Part shown: positions 1 through 7,957 of the stretch, in pieces
How the letters are laid out: each line of letters opens with the position of its first letter
Numbering within the stretch: position 1 is the first letter of the stretch
Assembly: GCA_947038115.1 (NCBI GenBank)
Contig: CAMQVF010000007.1
Location: 1-49,602 of the forward strand
DNA from: an uncultured Spirochaetia bacterium
Lineage (GTDB): Bacteria > Spirochaetota > Brachyspiria > Brachyspirales > Brachyspiraceae
DNA length: 49,602 nucleotides
Direction: 5' to 3'
The notes under the pieces: model-generated
What the model saw: only the letters and a program-made list of their open reading frames with translations
Database searches by the model: none
What the model was told of the DNA's origin: nothing
Program-made: the position numbers and the translations under genes

Positions 1-1
1 C

Positions 2-523
2 GGTGGCTCTAGCAGCGGCGGTAGTTATGGTAACAGAAGTGGTGGTTCTAGCTACGGCAATAGAAGTGGTGGCGGTGGTGGTAGCAGCTATGGTGGTAAT
101 AGAAATTATAAAAATAATGATAATAGACCTAGAAATGATGCGCCTAAAAAAAGTATTGAACAACATGAAAGTGAATATATACAACGTAGAAAAAATGATG
201 ATTCTATCGTAAAACCGATATGCCCAGTATGTAGTAATGAAATATATATTACAGATGAAGCTATAAAGCATAGCACATTGGGTGGTCTTGCTCACTTTGA
301 TTGTATATTAGAAGACTTGAAGAAGTCGAACGAATTAAGTGAAAAAGAAAAAATTGTCTATTTAGGTGGTGGAACTTTTGGTATTATAGAAGAAACAGAA
401 CCTACTAAAGACTCTTCTAGTCGTTTTTTTGTTAGAAAAAGAATAAACTATGAAGATAGAAAAAATAAAAAAATAAGAGATTTAGATATTGACTTAGAAG
501 AGGAAGATTTGTTTAATGTCTAA
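2..523 (+). CDS. Gly-rich protein with zinc-knuckle-like C-terminal domain (5' end missing)
   Basis: The reading frame is open from base 2, so the gene starts before the window. The visible N-terminal part is low-complexity Gly/Ser/Asn/Arg/Tyr sequence with repeats of the SYGNRSGG and SYGGNR kind. After a charged linker comes a compact segment with CPVC followed about 30 residues later by HFDC, which could bind one zinc ion. The tail is rich in Lys and Asp/Glu. Basic Gly-rich tracts of this kind often bind RNA, but that is an inference. I recall similar CPVC/HFDC proteins in treponemes, without a known function. The last 8 bases overlap the start of argJ, so the two genes are probably co-transcribed and translationally coupled. 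Confidence 0.75.
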   Translation, partial: GGSSSGGSYGNRSGGSSYGNRSGGGGGSSYGGNRNYKNNDNRPRNDAPKKSIEQHESEYIQRRKNDDSIVKPICPVCSNEIYITDEAIKHSTLGGLAHFDCILEDLKKSNELSEKEKIVYLGGGTFGIIEETEPTKDSSSRFFVRKRINYEDRKNKKIRDLDIDLEEEDLFNV

Positions 524-1712
524 TGAAAGTGAAAACTTTCCTAAAGGCTTTGAAGTCTCTTCGGTGAAATCTGGACTCAAAAATAATGATTATGATATTG
601 CTCTTATTGTGAGCAATCCTTATGCACAAGCTGTTGGAATGTATACGAAGCATAAATTCGCAGCAGCTCCTGTGCTTTTTTCGAGAAAAAATGATAAAAA
701 TAAAATTAAAGCATTATTTATAAATAGCAAAATAGCTAATTCTGGCACAGGCCGAGAAGGTTATAAAAATGTAGTTAATTATGTTGAAAGTTTAAGCAAA
801 AAGCTAGAATGTGAATCCACAAACATTCTAGTTGCTTCGACTGGTATTATTGGCGTTCAGCTTGAAATGGATAAAATATCAAATAGCATAGATCATCTAG
901 TCAAAGACCTTGAGGCACATCCTAATAATGCACCCAGAGCTATTTGTACAAGCGATAAACATGAAAAATGTTTTAGCTTACAAGTTGAAGTCGATGGTAA
1001 AGTTGGAAGTTTCTTCGCTATGGCTAAAGGAAATTCTTCAATTCATCCAAATATGGCTACGGTGCTTTTATTTATTTTTACTGATATTAATATTGACAGA
1101 AAGACATTAAAACAATCTTTTAATTCTGCTATCAATAAAACCTTAAACAGAATTTCTATAGATAATGACACATCAACAAATGATAGTGCAATTATTATGG
1201 CAAATGCTGCTATACAAAATAAAGTTATAACTGTAAAAACAAAAAAAAATTATACAATTTTCACAAATGCATTAGAAACTATTTGCGAGAATCTTGCCAA
1301 AATGATAGTAAAAGATGGCGAGGGCTCAATCAAAATTGCAGCTATATATGTTAAATCTGCCAAAACTTCAAAAATGGCACTTGATATTGCAAAGTCGATA
1401 GCTATATCAACTATAGTAAAAATTTCATTAAGTGTTTCGAAAATAGACCCTATAAAGTTAATATCTATAGCCTCTGAGACATCAAGCCAATTCGATCCTG
1501 ATATTGCCAAAATAAAAATAAATGGCTTTTTAGCATATGATAAAAGAAAAATTATAGATAATAGCCAAAACGAAGAATTCTTAAACTCGATGAAATTAGA
1601 TGAGTATAAAATAGAAATCAATTGTGGATTCAAAACAAAATTTGACGACTATTACATATTCTCTGACCTTACCCATGAATATATTGCATTTAACAACGCT
1701 TATAATATCTAA
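516..1712 (+). CDS. argJ: Glutamate N-acetyltransferase / ornithine acetyltransferase ArgJ
   Basis: ArgJ moves the acetyl group from N-acetylornithine to glutamate (arginine synthesis, cytoplasm). The 398-residue length is normal. The self-cleavage site is readable as HPNMATVL: cleavage would fall between Ala181 and Thr182, with Thr182 as the new N-terminal nucleophile. The oxyanion-hole pair Thr109-Gly110 sits in STGIIG, and the DNDTSTNDS segment of the family is present. The C-terminal half keeps the KDGEGS and SSQFDP landmarks. The sequence is divergent: KGNSS replaces the usual KGSGM before the cleavage site. It overlaps the preceding gene by 8 bases. No other arginine gene is in the window, so pathway completeness cannot be judged here. 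Confidence 0.9.
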   Translation: MSNESENFPKGFEVSSVKSGLKNNDYDIALIVSNPYAQAVGMYTKHKFAAAPVLFSRKNDKNKIKALFINSKIANSGTGREGYKNVVNYVESLSKKLECESTNILVASTGIIGVQLEMDKISNSIDHLVKDLEAHPNNAPRAICTSDKHEKCFSLQVEVDGKVGSFFAMAKGNSSIHPNMATVLLFIFTDINIDRKTLKQSFNSAINKTLNRISIDNDTSTNDSAIIMANAAIQNKVITVKTKKNYTIFTNALETICENLAKMIVKDGEGSIKIAAIYVKSAKTSKMALDIAKSIAISTIVKISLSVSKIDPIKLISIASETSSQFDPDIAKIKINGFLAYDKRKIIDNSQNEEFLNSMKLDEYKIEINCGFKTKFDDYYIFSDLTHEYIAFNNAYNI

Positions 1713-1736
1713 CAAAATACCCAAATTAAAAATACC

Positions 1737-1764
1737 TTGATTATTAATGCAATTTTATTATACT
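1737..1764 (+). promoter_or_regulatory. Sigma-70-type promoter with almost no leader
   Basis: TTGATT at 1737-1742 and TATACT at 1759-1764 are separated by 16 bases. Only five bases (AAAGT) lie between the -10 box and the ATG at 1770. Transcription would begin at or next to the start codon, giving a leaderless mRNA. No Shine-Dalgarno sequence is present before this ATG, which fits. Confidence 0.5.
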
Positions 1765-1769
1765 AAAGT

Positions 1770-2870
1770 ATGTATAAATTTGATAGAAAAAATATAAAAT
1801 TCAAAAGTCTCTCTGAACGATATAATAAAGTAGATATATCAAAAGACTATGTTAAACTTGATACCAAAGCAAATATATCTGAAGTCAATATAAAAACAAT
1901 AAAAGACCTTGCTTGCAAAATCAAAAATGCGAGAGAACATGACAGACAAGTAATGCTTACATTCGGGGCTCATAGCATCAAAAATGGTTTATCAAATATA
2001 ATGATCGAACTTATAAAAAATAAAATGTTAACACATCTCGCTACAAATGGTGCTGGGATTATACATGATTGGGAGTTTTCATTTTTAGGCAAGTCAAGCG
2101 AAGATGTTAAAGCCAATGTTGCAAAGGGAGAATTTGGTATTTGGGAAGAGACAGGACATTTCTTAAATCTTGCTATACTTAAAGGTGCGTCTGAGAATTT
2201 AGGTTATGGTGAGTCGGTTGGTAAATTTATATCAGAAGAAGAAATATATCTAAAAACAGATGAAGAGATAATGAAAGAAATTAAGGATACTATTGATACA
2301 AACCCTGACCATGCGGCTTCCCTTCTCGATTTAATGTCAAAACTTAGAGAACTAAATATTAAAAGAGGCTTACAAAAAGTAGAGCATAATTTCAAAAAAT
2401 ATAGCATACAAAGAGAAAGCTATGAACTAAAAGTACCATTTACTGCACACCCTATGTTTGGGCATGATATAATATACACGCATCCTATGAACACAGGTGC
2501 TGCCATTGGACGAGCTGCCGAAAGAGATTTTCTATCATTTGTTGACTCAATTTCAAAACTTAAAAATGGTATTTATATTTCAATTGGTTCTGCCGTGATG
2601 AGCCCAATGATTTTCGAAAAAGCACTCTCTATGGCAAGAAATGTTGCGATAAATAATGGCGATAACATAGATAATGTTTTAATATATATTGTAGACTTAG
2701 CGGAAAATAATTGGGATTGGAGCAAAGGTGAGCCGAGTGATAAAGACCCAGAATATTATTTAAGGTATATGAAAACATTTAGCCGAATGGGATCGAATGT
2801 TCAATATATTCAGGCTAATAATACTGATTTTCTTTTATGTTTATATCAAGAGCTTCTATCTAAAAATTAA
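1770..2870 (+). CDS. Conserved protein, possibly of the deoxyhypusine-synthase-like NAD-binding fold
   Basis: This is a 366-residue soluble protein without signal peptide or membrane segments. Residues about 60-130 read as an alternating strand/helix domain with LTFGAHSIKNGL and ATNGAGIIHDWE. The C-terminal half has MNTGAAIGRAAERDF and ISIGSAVMSP. This order of a Gly-rich turn after a predicted strand, then a late G-S-A loop, reminds me of deoxyhypusine-synthase-like proteins found in bacteria that lack eIF5A. I base this on remembered patterns, not an alignment, so no reaction is assigned. It lies between argJ and a hydrolase gene on the same strand, with only 15 bases to the hydrolase, so the two probably form a transcript from the promoter at 1737. 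Confidence 0.6.
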   Translation: MYKFDRKNIKFKSLSERYNKVDISKDYVKLDTKANISEVNIKTIKDLACKIKNAREHDRQVMLTFGAHSIKNGLSNIMIELIKNKMLTHLATNGAGIIHDWEFSFLGKSSEDVKANVAKGEFGIWEETGHFLNLAILKGASENLGYGESVGKFISEEEIYLKTDEEIMKEIKDTIDTNPDHAASLLDLMSKLRELNIKRGLQKVEHNFKKYSIQRESYELKVPFTAHPMFGHDIIYTHPMNTGAAIGRAAERDFLSFVDSISKLKNGIYISIGSAVMSPMIFEKALSMARNVAINNGDNIDNVLIYIVDLAENNWDWSKGEPSDKDPEYYLRYMKTFSRMGSNVQYIQANNTDFLLCLYQELLSKN

Positions 2871-2885
2871 AATAGAGGATTTTTT

Positions 2886-3821
2886 ATGGAAATGATAAAT
2901 AAAATAATTACCGCACAAGATGGAGCAAAAATTTACTGCTACTTTTTTTACCCTGATAAAAAAGTGAAAATAAAAGCAATAGTACAAATTATTCATGGTC
3001 TTGGCGAGCATGCTGGACGTTATATAGAACTTGCAACTAAACTAACAAAAGAAGGATATATCGTCTGCGCTGAAGACCATAGAGGCTTTGGTCGCTCGGC
3101 TAAAAATGTAGAGAGCATTGGACATATCGCTGATGATAATGGACATAAACTTATTATATCCGATATTTTAATGCTTTTAGAACATACAAAAAATGACTAC
3201 TCTGAACTTCCATATTTCATATTTGGCCATAGTATGGGTTCATTTCTCGCAAGAAGTTTTATGCTTAAATATGATTATCATTTATCTGGTGCTATAATTG
3301 CTTCAACAAGAGGCACCTCCCCTATTGAAAATAATATTGAGTATTTTATATCTAAAATACAAAAAAATATTTTTGGTGGAAACAAACGAGCAAAATTAAT
3401 GCATAACCTAAGCGTTGGTGGATATAGCAATAAATATTTCAAAAATGAAAATTCAGTTAACTCATGGCTCACATCCGACAAAGAAGAGATAGAATTACTC
3501 GATAAAGACGGATACTTTGCAAAAAAACCTGCTAGCATAGAAACTTATCTACAAATGTTTCATATGATTAAAGAAATTGAGTCAAATAAATATTTTGATG
3601 AAATAAATAAAAATATACCAATATTATTACTTGCAGGTGATAAAGACCCTGTTGGTGATTTTGGTAGAAGTGTTACAAAAGTATATAATAGATATTTAGA
3701 ATCGGGGGTCAAAGATATCGAAATAAAATTATATAAAGATGGTAGACATGAATTATTAAAAGATAAAAATCGCTATGAAGTTATGGACGATATAACAAAT
3801 TGGCTTAATGATAGAATTTAA
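2886..3821 (+). CDS. Alpha/beta hydrolase, monoacylglycerol lipase/lysophospholipase-like
   Basis: This is a serine hydrolase of the S33/monoglyceride-lipase type. The oxyanion segment IIHGLGEHAGRY lies near residues 36-47. The nucleophile elbow GHSMGS puts the catalytic serine at Ser116. The acid and base are probably the Asp in AGDKDPVG and the His in DGRHELL near the C-terminus, so the triad looks complete. No signal peptide is visible, which suggests a cytoplasmic enzyme acting on glycerides, lysophospholipids or another small ester. The start is supported by AGAGGA about 7 bases upstream. It follows the DHS-like gene by 15 bases and is the last gene of its transcript before the convergent flgN. 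Confidence 0.85.
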   Translation: MEMINKIITAQDGAKIYCYFFYPDKKVKIKAIVQIIHGLGEHAGRYIELATKLTKEGYIVCAEDHRGFGRSAKNVESIGHIADDNGHKLIISDILMLLEHTKNDYSELPYFIFGHSMGSFLARSFMLKYDYHLSGAIIASTRGTSPIENNIEYFISKIQKNIFGGNKRAKLMHNLSVGGYSNKYFKNENSVNSWLTSDKEEIELLDKDGYFAKKPASIETYLQMFHMIKEIESNKYFDEINKNIPILLLAGDKDPVGDFGRSVTKVYNRYLESGVKDIEIKLYKDGRHELLKDKNRYEVMDDITNWLNDRI

Positions 3822-3849
3822 TCATCAAGCCAACTTTAAGATTTATAAA

Positions 3850-4359
3850 TTAAACGCTTTTATTTATAAGTAAAGACAATTTTTTGTTAACAATATGTTC
3901 TTTACCTCTGTTATCATATCCAGTTTTTTTACTCTCTTGTAATAGATCTTTAACTTTTCCAAAAACATCTAATGCTTGTTCAAATAATTTTGGAGAAAGT
4001 TTATTTAATTGCTTAAGTCTCGCCATAATAGTTACAAGCTCAAGTCTTAAAGACGCAAGTCTTGCTGTTTTATTCAAAGGTATTTTTTTTATAATATATG
4101 CTAAAGTAGCTTCATCGGCTAGATGAGGAAATTTATTTAAGACAATTAAGTCGATACATCTCTCTCTAATTTCTCTAAGCTCATTAGCTCTTTTCATTTG
4201 TTTATGTTGAAACTCGCAATATAGATTGACATCTTGAAGGTCTGTAGCTATTATTGCTAAAACTTTTTTCTCTTCAGTATCAATAAGGACATTGTATATC
4301 TCTATTTCTTTTGAAAGCAATATTTCCAATTTTGTAAGTTCATTATGTAAATCAAACAT
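3850..4359 (-). CDS. flgN: FlgN-like flagellar export chaperone
   Basis: The 169-residue protein is almost wholly helical. Its order matches FlgN: an N-terminal LxxLLxxE-type amphipathic helix, a long middle hairpin, and a tail with many Lys, Asp and Ser. FlgN binds the hook-filament junction proteins FlgK and FlgL in the cytoplasm and delivers them to the flagellar export gate. Sequence similarity in this family is weak, but a sigma-28-like promoter directly upstream (4411-4437) supports a late flagellar role. The ATG at 4359 is preceded by GAGGAC at a spacing of about 9 bases. No other flagellar gene is in the window. Confidence 0.65.
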   Translation of the reverse strand: MFDLHNELTKLEILLSKEIEIYNVLIDTEEKKVLAIIATDLQDVNLYCEFQHKQMKRANELREIRERCIDLIVLNKFPHLADEATLAYIIKKIPLNKTARLASLRLELVTIMARLKQLNKLSPKLFEQALDVFGKVKDLLQESKKTGYDNRGKEHIVNKKLSLLINKSV

Positions 4360-4410
4360 ATATTCAAGTCCTCTTTTATAAAAAGTTTTTTATTCCATCA
4401 CTTGAATTTA

Positions 4411-4437
4411 GTATCGTACGGAATAAAAATTACTTTA
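4411..4437 (-). promoter_or_regulatory. Sigma-28 (FliA)-type promoter for flgN
   Basis: On the minus strand, TAAAGTAA (4430-4437) and TACGATAC (4411-4418) are 11 bases apart. The FliA consensus is TAAAGTTT-N11-GCCGATAA. The -35 box matches 6 of 8 bases and the -10 box keeps the CGATA core, and the spacing is exact. Transcription would start about 45 bases before the flgN ATG. Confidence 0.55.
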
Positions 4438-4488
4438 CATAATTTTAACTTAATGTATAAAAAAGAAGTTGAATGCTTATATAAATAT

Positions 4489-4800
4489 CTATTTAAGCAA
4501 CATATTAAACAAAGCAGTAATAGCCCGAGGAAGTATTGTATAAAGAAGGAATAAAAAAACTAATGGAGACAAGTCCATATTCCCTACAACAAATTTTTCT
4601 CTAAATCTTCCAAAAACTTTATCTATAACACCATCAGTAATAGAATAGAGTATTTGTATTAATTGATTATAATAATTAATACGAACAACACCAAATGTAT
4701 TAAGCCAACTCATTACAATCCAAATAAACCAAACAAAAGAATATATTCTTATAAGTTGCATAAGAACTTTATATACAAACAATAAAACAGAAGTAGACAT
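4489..4800 (-). CDS. YggT-family membrane protein
   Basis: This 103-residue protein has two hydrophobic segments (about residues 10-32 and 79-100) flanking a loop. The loop and second helix carry the family pattern: a proline-less NYYNQLIQILYSITDGVID segment, then NMDLSPLVFLFLL, equivalent to the usual (I/L)DxSPIVxxxxL. YggT proteins sit in the inner membrane and have been linked to osmotic tolerance, cell division and SepF-like loci, without an agreed biochemical role. The gene begins 19 bases after the STAS gene ends on the same strand, so the two are probably co-transcribed. Confidence 0.85.
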   Translation of the reverse strand: MSTSVLLFVYKVLMQLIRIYSFVWFIWIVMSWLNTFGVVRINYYNQLIQILYSITDGVIDKVFGRFREKFVVGNMDLSPLVFLFLLYTILPRAITALFNMLLK

Positions 4801-4819
4801 AAAATAACCTTAATAAAAC

Positions 4820-5152
4820 TTATTTACACTCAGCCAAAGCCTCTTCTACAGTATTAGCAGTGCTAACTATAGATAAAAACTTGGTAGCTTCAAATAACAT
4901 TTTTAATTTATCACTCATTGAACAAAAATAGACTTTAGCAGCATCATCAGCGCTTAGTCTTAATGTTTGAGCAATAATACCCAATGCCGATGAACATATA
5001 TATTCGATATTATGAAAGTCAAATATATATATATTGACATTATTATCTTTAGCATAGTTTACTTTAGACTCTAACAAATTCACATTTTCAGAAATAATAT
5101 TCTTTTCAATGTGTATAACAGCTATATTCTCATCTATTAAGGCTCTAACCAT
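4820..5152 (-). CDS. STAS-domain anti-anti-sigma-factor-like protein
   Basis: This 110-residue protein is a single STAS domain of the SpoIIAA/RsbV type. The order is an N-terminal strand pair (IAVIHIEKNI), an amphipathic helix, the strand IYIFDFHNI, and the loop YICSSALGII. That loop corresponds to the D-S-S-G phosphorylation site, with Cys replacing Asp but the serine kept. In partner switching the unphosphorylated form binds an HATPase kinase and frees its target. A candidate kinase is encoded at 42462-43010, far away, so the pairing is only inferred. A GGAGG ribosome site precedes the ATG, and TATAAT about 20 bases further upstream is a possible -10 box. Confidence 0.85.
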   Translation of the reverse strand: MVRALIDENIAVIHIEKNIISENVNLLESKVNYAKDNNVNIYIFDFHNIEYICSSALGIIAQTLRLSADDAAKVYFCSMSDKLKMLFEATKFLSIVSTANTVEEALAECK

Positions 5153-5240
5153 AATTCCTCCAAATGTATTAAAATTATACTGACATGAAGTCTATATAAA
5201 ATTAATTAAAAAATCAAGTGTTTTATATTTTTATATAAAT

Positions 5241-5268
5241 TTGACTAAAACTTCATCATTTATAGTAT
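5241..5268 (+). promoter_or_regulatory. Sigma-70-type promoter of the 5361 gene
   Basis: TTGACT at 5241-5246 and TAGTAT at 5263-5268 have a 16-base spacer. The predicted leader is about 85 bases, A/T-rich and without an obvious stem-loop. Confidence 0.55.
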
Positions 5269-5360
5269 TTTAAAACTTTCTTTTTATTTAATTTTAGTAT
5301 ATCATTTCAGATAAAATAAAATAAAAATATGCAGCCTGTTCTGTGTTCTGGAGTATAAAA

Positions 5361-6887
5361 ATGGATTCTATAAGTTTAATAGATTATATAAAGTATAACG
5401 TATTAAAGGTGAGAACTCCTGAATTAATTGAAAAAATAAATATTAGTAATTTAATCGAAAAGCTTAAAAAAAATAAATACCAGTTTGTAGATTTCAAAAT
5501 AAAAGGGCTTAGTTCCGACTGTGCAAGCTATATTTATGATATTTATAAACTTTTAGCTCCATTAATTGGATATCTCAAAGAAGATTTTAAACTAAGAGAC
5601 GGAAAAGAATTTGCTAATTATATTATCGAAACAAGTTTAAACCAATCGGAAACAGAATTAAGAACAAACTTTACTATAGAAAGTATACAAGAAGAGCTTA
5701 AAAATAATAATAGCCCAGCTGTTGTATTTAAAGGTGCTAAGACTTCATTCCTTAAATTTAAAGACTCTTTTAAAAGTGAAAAAATTAAAAACTATAACTT
5801 AATGTATTCAGCTTTTTATGACTTCGTACAAATTATAGACTTCGATTTTTATTTATTCTTAAAATCATTTTCACCTAGTATGATTGAAGGTTTTAGCGAA
5901 AAAGATCCTGTATTCCGTTCGATAAAAAGTATTCAAGCTGTTGATGACTTAATAAAATTAGACTGTGCAGTACAAGCGATATCGATAAGAAAAGAACTGA
6001 TAACTACTATAGAAAAATATTGCGAGTTTAAAGATATATCTAGTTTACCAGAGAAGAAAATAAAATTATTATTGTCAAAAATAAGATATTTACAAAGCAG
6101 CAATATTCTAACAGATACAATAGTTTTATTACTGAACGACTTCAGTTATAGACCATCTGTCTCACTTTCTGAATCTAATATTTTCTTAAAATACATGACA
6201 GATATTACTCAAACATTTAAAGATGATATAGATAGTATTGCTGCAAGTATTAAAAGTCAAAAGATAAATTCTGTACAAGATAAAATTTTTGCTAATATTG
6301 AAATATCTAAATTAGTAAATTTTAATGAAGAACTTAATGAATTACTAGAAAAGAGTGATTGTCTTACTTTCTGTTTTATCGATGCTTTACAATATATAAA
6401 AACATTCAAAGTAGCAATATTTGATAAGCTCTATAAAGGGCCAATAAATGAATTACTTTTAGCATTAGAGTTTAAAGATAAAGATAGAAGTGCACAGGCT
6501 TTTGACGCATTTTATTATATATCTGGATCATATGATAATATATTAAAACTTGATGAAAAACTTGAAGCTAATACAGAAAATGGAAAGAAGTTGAGAGGAT
6601 GGCTTGCATCTAAAAACAAGGCAGCAGCAAATAGAGACTTCATAGAAAGCTTAGTTAAGAAATTTAACGAAGAAGGCATGGCAATTGTTATAGATGTTTA
6701 TAATTCAATTATCGACCTTACTACAATAATAAAAAATATAGAAGAAGATGCTAAAACTGGGTCTAAAAATGAAATTCTAAATGCTGGTAAAATAAAAACA
6801 CTTCATTCGTATAATATTGAGCTTGGTGAAAAGCTTCAAGCAGATTTTGATATACTTATTTTATTGCTCAAAAATTTTATCAGATAA
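5361..6887 (+). CDS. Large helical spirochaete-type protein of unknown function (DUF5312-like?)
   Basis: The ATG at 5361 is preferred over a GTG 18 bases upstream because TCTGGAG lies 8 bases before it. The product is about 508 residues, soluble, with no signal peptide. It is predicted to be almost entirely helical, with many Lys/Glu/Asp and regular Leu/Ile spacing. No catalytic motif is visible. The opening (short helix, then a Lys-rich stretch, then FxDFKIKGLS) reminds me of the DUF5312 family of spirochaetes, but this is memory only. It is followed 10 bases later by the UPF0104 membrane protein gene, so they share a transcript. A structural or scaffold role is possible but not shown. Confidence 0.7.
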   Translation: MDSISLIDYIKYNVLKVRTPELIEKINISNLIEKLKKNKYQFVDFKIKGLSSDCASYIYDIYKLLAPLIGYLKEDFKLRDGKEFANYIIETSLNQSETELRTNFTIESIQEELKNNNSPAVVFKGAKTSFLKFKDSFKSEKIKNYNLMYSAFYDFVQIIDFDFYLFLKSFSPSMIEGFSEKDPVFRSIKSIQAVDDLIKLDCAVQAISIRKELITTIEKYCEFKDISSLPEKKIKLLLSKIRYLQSSNILTDTIVLLLNDFSYRPSVSLSESNIFLKYMTDITQTFKDDIDSIAASIKSQKINSVQDKIFANIEISKLVNFNEELNELLEKSDCLTFCFIDALQYIKTFKVAIFDKLYKGPINELLLALEFKDKDRSAQAFDAFYYISGSYDNILKLDEKLEANTENGKKLRGWLASKNKAAANRDFIESLVKKFNEEGMAIVIDVYNSIIDLTTIIKNIEEDAKTGSKNEILNAGKIKTLHSYNIELGEKLQADFDILILLLKNFIR

Positions 6888-6897
6888 CGGATATAAA

Positions 6898-7902
6898 ATG
6901 AAAAAACAATATAAAAAAATTATTTCGATAATTATAGGGATTATTATTAGCATTGTATCTTTATACTTTGCTTTTAGAGGAATAGATTTAAAAGAATCTT
7001 TAAAAATAATAAAAGAAGTTAATATAAAATATGTAACAATTGCTGTTATTATATCTAATGTGGTTATAGCACTCAGAGCATTGCGATGGGGATGCTTTAT
7101 TCCAATAGAGAAAAAAATAAAAAAGTCGAACTTAATTGCCTCTGTTTATATTGGCTATATGGCTAATAATATATTTCCTGCCAAGTTAGGTGAGGTCATA
7201 AGAGCTTATGTGCTTGGTGCTAAAGAGAATATAAGTAAAACTACAGTTATTGCTAGTGTTGTAACAGAGCGTTTGTTTGACCTCATTACGGGTGTTATAA
7301 TGCTCGCACTATCGATAATATTTATACCTTCCCTACCAATCACTGTTATATATGGAGCTTTGGCACTTTTTGCAATATCTGTAATTGCTGTGCTTGGGCT
7401 TATGTTTATCACTATGAAAAGAGAACTTGCATTTGCTATATTAAATAAAATATTATCGATTTTACCTGAAAAAATTAAAATTAAAATTAATGAAATTGCT
7501 CATAAATTTATCGATGGGATAGGCTTTAAGAAAGACAAAAAAAGTATATTTTTAATCTTTTTTTATACCATAACATATTGGAGTGGACAATCGCTAGCAT
7601 GTTTTATTATGCTAAAAGCTTTTAATATTGAAGCCACAATGGGTTTATCATTATTTGTAATTGCTGCCAGTGGATTTGGTTTCGCAATACCTTCAGCACC
7701 CGCAGGCGTTGGCCCTTTTGAATGGGTGATTATATTTGCTTTAACTCTAGTCGGCATAAATAAAACTCTAGCCGCATCATTCGCGATAGTATATCACATG
7801 ATGGGCGTATTTCCTATAATCATAATTGGAATAATTGCTACATTATTTTTAGGTGTGAACTTAAAATCGGCAGCTCAACAACCAGATGAAAATATAAAAT
7901 AG
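6898..7902 (+). CDS. UPF0104 / lysylphosphatidylglycerol-synthase-type transmembrane protein
   Basis: The 334-residue product is a polytopic inner-membrane protein with about eight hydrophobic helices. Two signatures of the MprF-flippase/AglD-like family are clear: PAKLGEVIRAYVLG near residue 93, and PSAPAGVGPFEWVII near residue 264. Proteins with only this domain are thought to move or attach lipids and lipid-linked groups across membranes, but the substrate is unknown here. The ATG at 6898 fits the first helix well; an in-frame upstream start would lie inside the previous gene. It is the second gene of the 5361 transcript and is convergent with the small gene at 7935. Confidence 0.85.
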   Translation: MKKQYKKIISIIIGIIISIVSLYFAFRGIDLKESLKIIKEVNIKYVTIAVIISNVVIALRALRWGCFIPIEKKIKKSNLIASVYIGYMANNIFPAKLGEVIRAYVLGAKENISKTTVIASVVTERLFDLITGVIMLALSIIFIPSLPITVIYGALALFAISVIAVLGLMFITMKRELAFAILNKILSILPEKIKIKINEIAHKFIDGIGFKKDKKSIFLIFFYTITYWSGQSLACFIMLKAFNIEATMGLSLFVIAASGFGFAIPSAPAGVGPFEWVIIFALTLVGINKTLAASFAIVYHMMGVFPIIIIGIIATLFLGVNLKSAAQQPDENIK

Positions 7903-7913
7903 TTTGTGAGTAT

Positions 7914-7957
7914 TTGTAAAAGAATTCGTATTTTTTAGTCTACAAATTCTTTTACAA
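7914..7957. repeat. Perfect 13-bp inverted repeat between convergent genes
   Basis: The arm TTGTAAAAGAATT at 7914-7926 is exactly complementary to 7945-7957, with an 18-base loop. It lies between the UPF0104 gene and a convergent small gene, and the right arm overlaps the small gene's 3' end. There is no T-run after either arm, so it is not a standard intrinsic terminator. It could still protect or end transcripts. Confidence 0.45.

Noticed and set aside
2-115. Repeated GGT/AGC triplets, possible array or tandem repeat element
   Set aside because: They are codon repeats of the Gly/Ser tract, with no spacers, so not a CRISPR or a mobile element.
3-212. Ala/Val/Met-rich frame at the window start
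   Set aside because: It is the second frame of the Gly-rich repeat; the Gly/Ser/Arg frame from base 2 continues in phase to the stop at 523.
1250-1633. 127-codon minus-strand frame inside argJ
   Set aside because: It mirrors argJ in the opposite phase, has no ribosome site, and argJ is well supported by motifs.
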